From positions 4,805,872-4,869,871 of the forward strand of contig NC_037601.1 of NCBI RefSeq assembly GCF_003073045.1: DNA of 64,000 nt, read 5' to 3'. The notes under the pieces are model-generated. The model saw only the letters and a list, made by a program, of their open reading frames with translations, was not told the DNA's origin and ran no database searches. The DNA is from Pomacea canaliculata. Taxonomy: Eukaryota > Mollusca > Gastropoda > Architaenioglossa > Ampullariidae. A program made the translations under genes and the position numbers. Shown piece after piece: positions 58,261 to 64,000 of the stretch (its first letter is position 1; each line of letters opens with the position of its first letter).

Positions 58261-58337
58261 GAACGACTCTCTCACTGGGACTAGGTCTAACTATGTATTC
58301 TCGTTTGACTATTCGGCCAACTTTTCATAATATGTAT

Positions 58338-59926
58338 GTCAGCTAGACTACAGCTTTTTCAAAATGTAGCCGCCTCACTAACTACAATTTTTCCAAAAAG
58401 TAACCAGCTACTTGCTACTTTTAAAAGTAAGTCAGCTTCTTTTTGGCTACTTGTAAAAGCGGATGTATAAAAAGTTAGCTGTAGCAACATACATACAAAC
58501 AATCAAAGACACAAAACATCTAGTTATTTGCTAACACAAAAGAATTGGTTTTTATATACATTGCCTTTATTTCCTGATCCTGAGATCAAAAAACTCCATA
58601 TTAACAAAAAATGCAAGGTAATATTAACAACCTTTTGATAGTGCTGATAATCTTGTGAATACTGTTAAAACTAATCTACATCTTTCAGGTCCTTCATGGA
58701 ATGTGACTTTGACCAGAACTTTGCCCTCGAATGTGCTGTCCTGCTCACTCAAGCGCAGCTTTGTCATTACGATTAAGATCCTGCCCAGACTGAACTAATC
58801 TCTCAAACTCGCAGCACTTCTTGGGCAAATTGATACGTGTAGTGGCAAATAAGTGTTTTGATCGTGGATAGTGTCCAGCTTCAATTGAATTTGCACAACC
58901 AGACATCAGTGAGGTAGTTGGTCTTCAGGGTGCCGTGAACTTCTTTCATAATTGATTTTTGTTACTTATTTTGGGATTTATACGCAAGTGTCCACAGAGA
59001 CCAGTGAATGAGTATTATTCTTGTTTTTTAATCAACACCCCCCCCTGCCCCTGTCAAAGTTTGTTTATTTTATTTACGGATATTTTGTATCGCTTATTCT
59101 CGTGTAGTCTGGCTCTCTGAACGCTTCACTTCTTCTTCATTCTCAAAAACAGTGGACAGAGATAGTTTTATAAACTGACGAAAAAATCCTTAAATACGAA
59201 AATCACACACCTTGGGTCCGACACAGTTCAAGAGGTGTCTTGGTCCTTATAGCGATCAGCATGATCTGGTCTCCAACCCCAGTCCAAGGACAGCATAGCC
59301 GGGGACCACAATTCTAAGCTTGGACTTTCTTTGCTCGATGCGATCTTGAGGTGTTGAAGCCTGAGGCAATGGAGTTCCAAGCCCACGCCTTCTCCCACTG
59401 CAAGTAGTCCGAACATCTGCGGCCCACACCTGCAAACAAACAAAATAAACAACCAAATGTTGACCATTTCTAAAGGGGGAAAAATAGGCACATCCAAGCA
59501 TACCTGTGTGTTCCTGAACCAACGGAAAATTTGAAAAATCGTAACTTAGCTCAATAAATTTTGCTATAAACATAAAAAACTTTACCATAACAAACATCGT
59601 TTTCAAAATGAAAGAGCCTGGTCCTCTGGGGGTAGATAACCTTTAGGTAAGCGTTCTTGGAGGACATCGATGGTGTCGGTGGGCGGTTGTTTTCTATTTC
59701 GGGTTGGTGTGTGGGTATCTATTTTTGGGACAGTTTTTATGTTTAGGCTATGTGGTTTTTTTTTCTGTGCGCGAGATACCTTGCGGGTCGACACTGTTCA
59801 TGTGTTTTTTTTTTGTAGTCTTGAAGTCGTGAATAGCCAACCATGTAGCCAAAAGCCTACGGCTACTTCTAAAAGTAGCTCGCTGACAAAAACTACTTTT
59901 TTTAATTTGTAAGCCGGCTGACACTA
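58338..59926. mobile_element. Possible hAT-like element with imperfect inverted ends
   Basis: The left sequence with GTCAGCTAGACTAC and CTACTTTTAAAAGTA and the right sequence (GAAAGTAGC-type and GGCTGACACTAC) are similar when one is inverted. The interior has only broken short frames on the minus strand. No transposase domain is recognised, and no target duplication is certain. The type is inferred from the AGCTACTTTTAAAAGTAGC-like ends alone. Confidence 0.35.
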
Positions 59927-60119
59927 CAAACTAAACAAAAATTTGTTGTTTTTGTATGATGCCTGGGGCTACAGTTTAGCTGTGACGTCTTAGATCTATC
60001 CCATCCCTGCGTTTATCTCTGTTACCATTTGTAAAATAAAAGCTTGATCCCTGTGTTATAAAGATAATTTTTTCGAGATTAGTCGTATTAAAGCTTCATC
60101 TGGTGTCTTTAAATCTCTG

Positions 60120-60530
60120 GAATTCTTAATGCTAGCTGTCAGCGATTGCCAGAAGCACCGCCCTCATGAATCTGTAGATTAGTAGAGCTTAGAGTTGAGA
60201 AGTTTTGAGGTGTAGCAAGTGTGTTTGTGTGGCAGTGGTTTGCCCCTTGAAAAACGATGGGCGTCAAGGCCTCCACTACACCATTGGACTTCATGGAAGC
60301 ATATCGTCATCAGCGTGTAAGAATAAACAAGACTATCATTTAACACTATAATAAATAAAATTCACGTTGTTTAGTGTAACAGTGTTGTAGACTTTGACTT
60401 TATGGTCCCTGTGTTATCATTCGCTTTTATCTTCTCCTCTCCACTTCCCTTTCTATGTAACAAAGCCCCTGATCGAGTAAATCAGGATGGCGACCGTTAC
60501 TATGCGGGTAGTTTTTCTCGCAGTTAAATT
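60120..60530. repeat. Diverged copy of the CD225 downstream flank
   Basis: It resembles 44930-45250 with many small insertions. Together with 54372-58260 it supports duplication of the whole CD225 locus. Confidence 0.7.
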
Positions 60531-60839
60531 TCTTCTTCACTTTTTCTCTCTTCCTTCTTATTTCTTAACGGATTATTTCCCCGTACGACTTGGACTTATG
60601 GGATCTCGTTGAGCGTCACATTATTAAAGATTAAACCCCATTAAGACCACCAACAAAGGGAAAACTGAAATGTTAGTGTTTTCACTTTAAAAAAATCATT
60701 TTGCATGCGGTTTCGTGACATTTGTAGACTGAATTACACGTAAGGAGATTCGAAACCTTTTGGGGATCATGGTGTGTAAATTAAATCTACAACGGAATAA
60801 CTAACAGCCCCGGAACTTTGTCCTAAAAATATAGTTCTT

Positions 60840-61140
60840 TGCTTTCGCCCCCTTTGTGCTTCCTTCACTAGAATTAAAACATCCCTACGACACTAATCAG
60901 GATGCAAGTCTTAATGGAAATGCAATATCGAAGGGAGAGAAAGAATTTCAAGTCCTCCTATACCTGCACCTTGGTTATTTATATAGTAACACCATGGAGG
61001 TCCAGTGGACTGAAGGTGAGCTGTAAGGAATATTGAGGTTACAACGACGAATCATTCAGTAAAAGGCGAGCTTGTTGTGTGTTGGTGGTGATGTCCTGTT
61101 GTGTGGTGTGTGGTAAGGTCTTGTGTGTGTGAGAGAGAGA
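60840..61140. repeat. Diverged copy of 54380-54680
   Basis: Same order of matching segments as the earlier block, followed 1.3 kb later by a further CD225 promoter fragment. Confidence 0.7.
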
Positions 61141-61623
61141 AGAGAGTGTATGTCCCTTCTCTTAACAAGGCCAGAGGGGTTTAGCAATCCCCGGTCTCGT
61201 TTTTTAATAATCTGTTTTAAAAAATAGTAATATATGTAAAAATATGCAAGGTAGTTTTAAAACTTATATGGCGGGAATTAGATTTTTCTTCGCTCCCTAG
61301 TACAATAAAAGATCCCTCGTGATTTTTGTTTTGTTTTTATTCTGTTTTTGTAGGAAAACGACTTCCTATGGAACCTGTCTTTTTAATGGCTTTATTCTCT
61401 CACTTGTAACCTCGACACATCGGTACATAAACCACAACCCAAATAGTAATATAAGACAGATGTCATTTAAGCAAAGGAAGCAGTCTAATCACAACAGACC
61501 TAAGCCCGGAATAGCGAACAAGGCCCACAGGAAGAGTCGTAATGCAAAACCCCTCCTTCATTTAAGTGCTCGTCCTTGTACGCAGTGAACACTAAAAAAA
61601 AACCCTCTTATTTCTCCACTGAA

Positions 61624-61944
61624 ATGGACGAATTAAATCTAGATATTCTCGGACAGGAAGGGGTACCGGTTTTTACTCAAGATCCAGGAACTAAGGCTAT
61701 ACACTGTAAGCACCAGCCTTTAAAAGACATCACATCACACAAAGAGCAGTTATGCCGGGTAGAACCGCAGGTAGCAAACGCTAATCTATTGCGTGACAGG
61801 GTGCTACGCCGTGGCGCCACCCCAGAACCTCCCTATGGAAGATGTGGTGTGGTGGGGATAGAGAGGACCTATGTCTGTCTTTTTACAAGTGGAATTGACT
61901 TCCCAGAGGGAATAGACTGCCTGAGGTGGTTTAAAATCCAGTAG
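61624..61944 (+). CDS. Unrecognised 106-codon open frame
   Basis: The frame begins MDELNLDILGQEGVPVF and ends GIDFPEGIDCLRWFKIQ. Composition is balanced and coding-like, with four Cys and no membrane segment. I recognise no domain. It lies between two duplicated CD225-locus blocks in a stretch with many apparent small insertions, so it could be part of an old element or a gene exon. Confidence 0.25.
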   Translation: MDELNLDILGQEGVPVFTQDPGTKAIHCKHQPLKDITSHKEQLCRVEPQVANANLLRDRVLRRGATPEPPYGRCGVVGIERTYVCLFTSGIDFPEGIDCLRWFKIQ

Positions 61945-62429
61945 AGATTGTCCATGAAAGTATATCCGACTGATGTAAACGACAGGTCACTGGTCAGACT
62001 TATATGAAATACTACTTCCCATAAGTTATATCAACCTGTAAGATAATACAGATGAAGTAGCTTCCGGCATTATCTAATACTAATATAAAAAGAATCGTTC
62101 CCATCCTTTAAGGCCTATTAAAATAATGTTAGAACTTTCATACAATTTAAATTGTCCTGTATTTACTATGCCAAAACGTTTAATAAGGTTACATTTCCTT
62201 CGAGCCGCGTTGGGCGTACTTACACACACACATAAATTAAAACCTATACGCATAACTCTGAATGTTACATTCTAACATTTCACTGGTCGAATAACACAAG
62301 GTCGCCCAACTCGTTATTAAGTCTGCCTACGACCGATAGCATTCTTACACACAATCATTTATTTTTCCTTCCAATAAAAATCAATTTAGTGATACTCAAG
62401 TTCAAAAAGTCTTATTAATGAGTATTCAG

Positions 62430-63060
62430 AATGGTCAACCGGTGTGTAAATAATAAAGGTTTTACTCAGGTACAAGGTTAAACCTGGTTGCGAACTCTTA
62501 TTACAACCACTGTTATGCGATCATCAATACATGTTGCAATAGTCATACTGCTGCAATTCTCTGACCCACCCCATCTATTCCAATTTGTTAACGTAGGGGT
62601 ATGCATCTCCTTTTCGACGTTTGTATATATTTCTGATATTTTTGTTTTTAAAAGTTATTTTAATCGTTTTTCTTCTCTTTTTGATTTCCTTTTTTATTTT
62701 TTTAAAACTTCTCGATAGTATCAATTGCGTACACGATTGAGTTTTTCAATAATTCACAGCGAACGGAGGTACGTAGAAATACAAACCCTAGCCGTAACAA
62801 TCCAGCAAATAAAAAACAATCAGTCAATTGAATCTTAGGAAGATGCACAAAAAGTTGACACTGCTGAGATGTATCACTAAAATCACACAAAGAATTTTGC
62901 AATAGTTCAAGTTCATCACCCATGACCACAAAGATCACACTCAGTCCAAGATTATGGTGATCATCACCAGTTCGCATTAGTCAGCTTACAGTGTCTGTTT
63001 ATCTGATTGTGAATGCCAGGATAGACCATAAAATACACAATATGTGACAGTGTTAAAGTA
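62430..63060 (+). pseudogene. Fragment of a third CD225 locus (promoter and intron 1)
   Basis: About 62435-62530 resembles the CD225 promoter and leader (AACCGGTGTG, AGGTTAAACCTGG in place of the TATA region). About 62930-63060 resembles the LINE remnant in intron 1 at 41555-41690. Order and spacing agree with the intact locus. No exon 2 is seen before the N run, so this is a fragment or continues beyond the gap. Confidence 0.55.
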
Positions 63061-63205
63061 AAAACTTTAACATCGAACAAAAGCTGCAGTGTCAACTATC
63101 AACAATACTTCACCTGATTAGGACAACACCAGTAAAAACCAAAAGACTAACAAGGTTCCGAACACATACCATGTCAAGACGACTATACTGTGCTAAGATC
63201 AAGAA

Positions 63206-63305
63206 NNNNNNNNNNNNNNNNNNNNNNNNNNNNNNNNNNNNNNNNNNNNNNNNNNNNNNNNNNNNNNNNNNNNNNNNNNNNNNNNNNNNNNNNNNNNNNN
63301 NNNNN
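63206..63305. other. Assembly gap (100 N)
   Basis: One hundred N, a conventional placeholder for a gap of unknown size. It joins a CD225-locus fragment to a GH16-unit fragment. Confidence 1.
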
Positions 63306-64000
63306 CTCCGTGTGGAGTTGATATGTCGCAAATGAAGAATCATAACTCGTTTCTGGAGGACAGCGAACCTCCCACCAGTTTTAGTGTGTATGACGTGACC
63401 ACTGGAGAGATAGGGCTGAGGTTATGAATCAGGTTTGTTTAAAACATTAATGCCCTGGTCTTAATCTCATTCGTTTTCATAATGTCATTAAAGTGCTCCT
63501 TAGACCAATCTGAACTTGCTCCTTTTCTGGCTATATAATGAGGAAAGTACTACAGCAAGGCCAATAGAGCTGAGGGTATCGGCTATTCTAAATTATCAAG
63601 ACGACCACATCTACTTGGACTTCTACCCTTAAAAAAAAATTAGTCCAAATCATTTTTTTATGAAAAATGATATTGTGGTTGTCACAACACCCTGTCTATA
63701 TAAAAAAATATTGTTTGAAATGAGAAACGGAAAATGTGGAAGGATGGTGAAGGTTTTTTTGCGTGGGAGTGAGTGGTTGTCATGTGGTGTGGGCGCTAGC
63801 GCGTGGGTGTGAGCGCCTCATGGGCGACACGGCTTTTTCTTTTAATGTATATCGGGCGTCACTGGGGGCTCCACTTTTGTACTAAATGTTGAAGATTAAG
63901 ACAGGGGGAGTTGATTTTTGTTGCCCTGGCTGTTGTTCGCCTAAAAACAGAACAGGGAAAAAACCCCCTAACCTTAATTATTTTGCCATGCTATGCGTTA
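63306..64000 (+). repeat. Third, partial copy of the GH16 duplication unit
   Basis: It aligns with about 7213-7830 of unit 1 on the same strand. The matching part is the one deleted from unit 2, so it cannot derive from unit 2 as it stands. It carries many extra single bases compared with unit 1. More of the unit, possibly another GH16 gene, would be expected beyond 64000. Confidence 0.85.

Noticed and set aside
59228-59606. Overlapping minus-strand frames that look like an exon after TTTGCAG
   Set aside because: The frames conflict, no partner exon is found, and the region lies inside a probable transposable element.

Overview
The window is eukaryotic nuclear DNA: genes are split into short exons with GT-AG introns, polyadenylation signals follow stop codons, and simple repeats and decayed transposons fill the spaces. 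The gene set (an ETO/MTG-family corepressor, GH16 beta-1,3-glucan-binding or glucanase proteins with an N-terminal CBM39-like region, an HtrL/YibB-family protein, a CD225/dispanin protein and a METTL24-like methyltransferase) and the AT-rich composition suggest a mollusc, probably a gastropod. That placement is inference from gene content only.

Layout. (1) 1-5290: 5' region, nine coding exons and 3' UTR of an ETO/MTG (RUNX1T1/CBFA2T, Drosophila nervy) orthologue, + strand. (2) 5032-29900: a direct tandem segmental duplication of about 12 kb. Unit 1 is about 5032-17412 and unit 2 about 17958-29900. Each unit starts inside a copy of the MTG 3' UTR and ends just after a complete 12-exon GH16 gene. 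The two GH16 genes encode 444-residue secreted proteins that differ at about 22 positions and keep the catalytic [10 protein letters not shown] motif. (3) 31380-39300: a CpG-rich promoter and a three-exon HtrL/YibB-like type II membrane protein gene whose 4.9 kb first intron holds an internally deleted Tigger element, a hAT-type MITE and several minisatellites. (4) 39360-40620: a broken Polinton fragment. (5) 40790-44560: a four-exon CD225/dispanin (IFITM-like) gene with a CR1-like LINE remnant in intron 1. (6) 47530-50611: a METTL24-like gene on the minus strand, with an unrecognised coding-looking segment upstream (51363-51556). (7) 52583-53089: an exact 83-bp tandem repeat and a possible small minus-strand gene. 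(8) 54370-63060: degraded duplicates of the CD225 locus, including a pseudogene at 55200-58260 and a promoter/intron fragment at 62430-63060. (9) A run of N at 63206-63305, then a partial third copy of the GH16 duplication unit at 63306-64000.

How it fits together. GH16/CBM39 proteins recognise or cut beta-1,3-glucan, and CD225 proteins act at membranes, in vertebrates against viruses. The window therefore shows two local families with defence- or diet-related relatives, each expanding by tandem duplication beside single-copy housekeeping or developmental genes. The GH16 pair is young and intact, with nearly unrelated proximal promoters. The CD225 family has one intact member and decayed relatives. 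I see no convincing wholly new system. The most useful leads are the promoter swap between the GH16 copies, the third unit beyond the gap, the decayed CD225 array, and a few unrecognised coding-looking segments.
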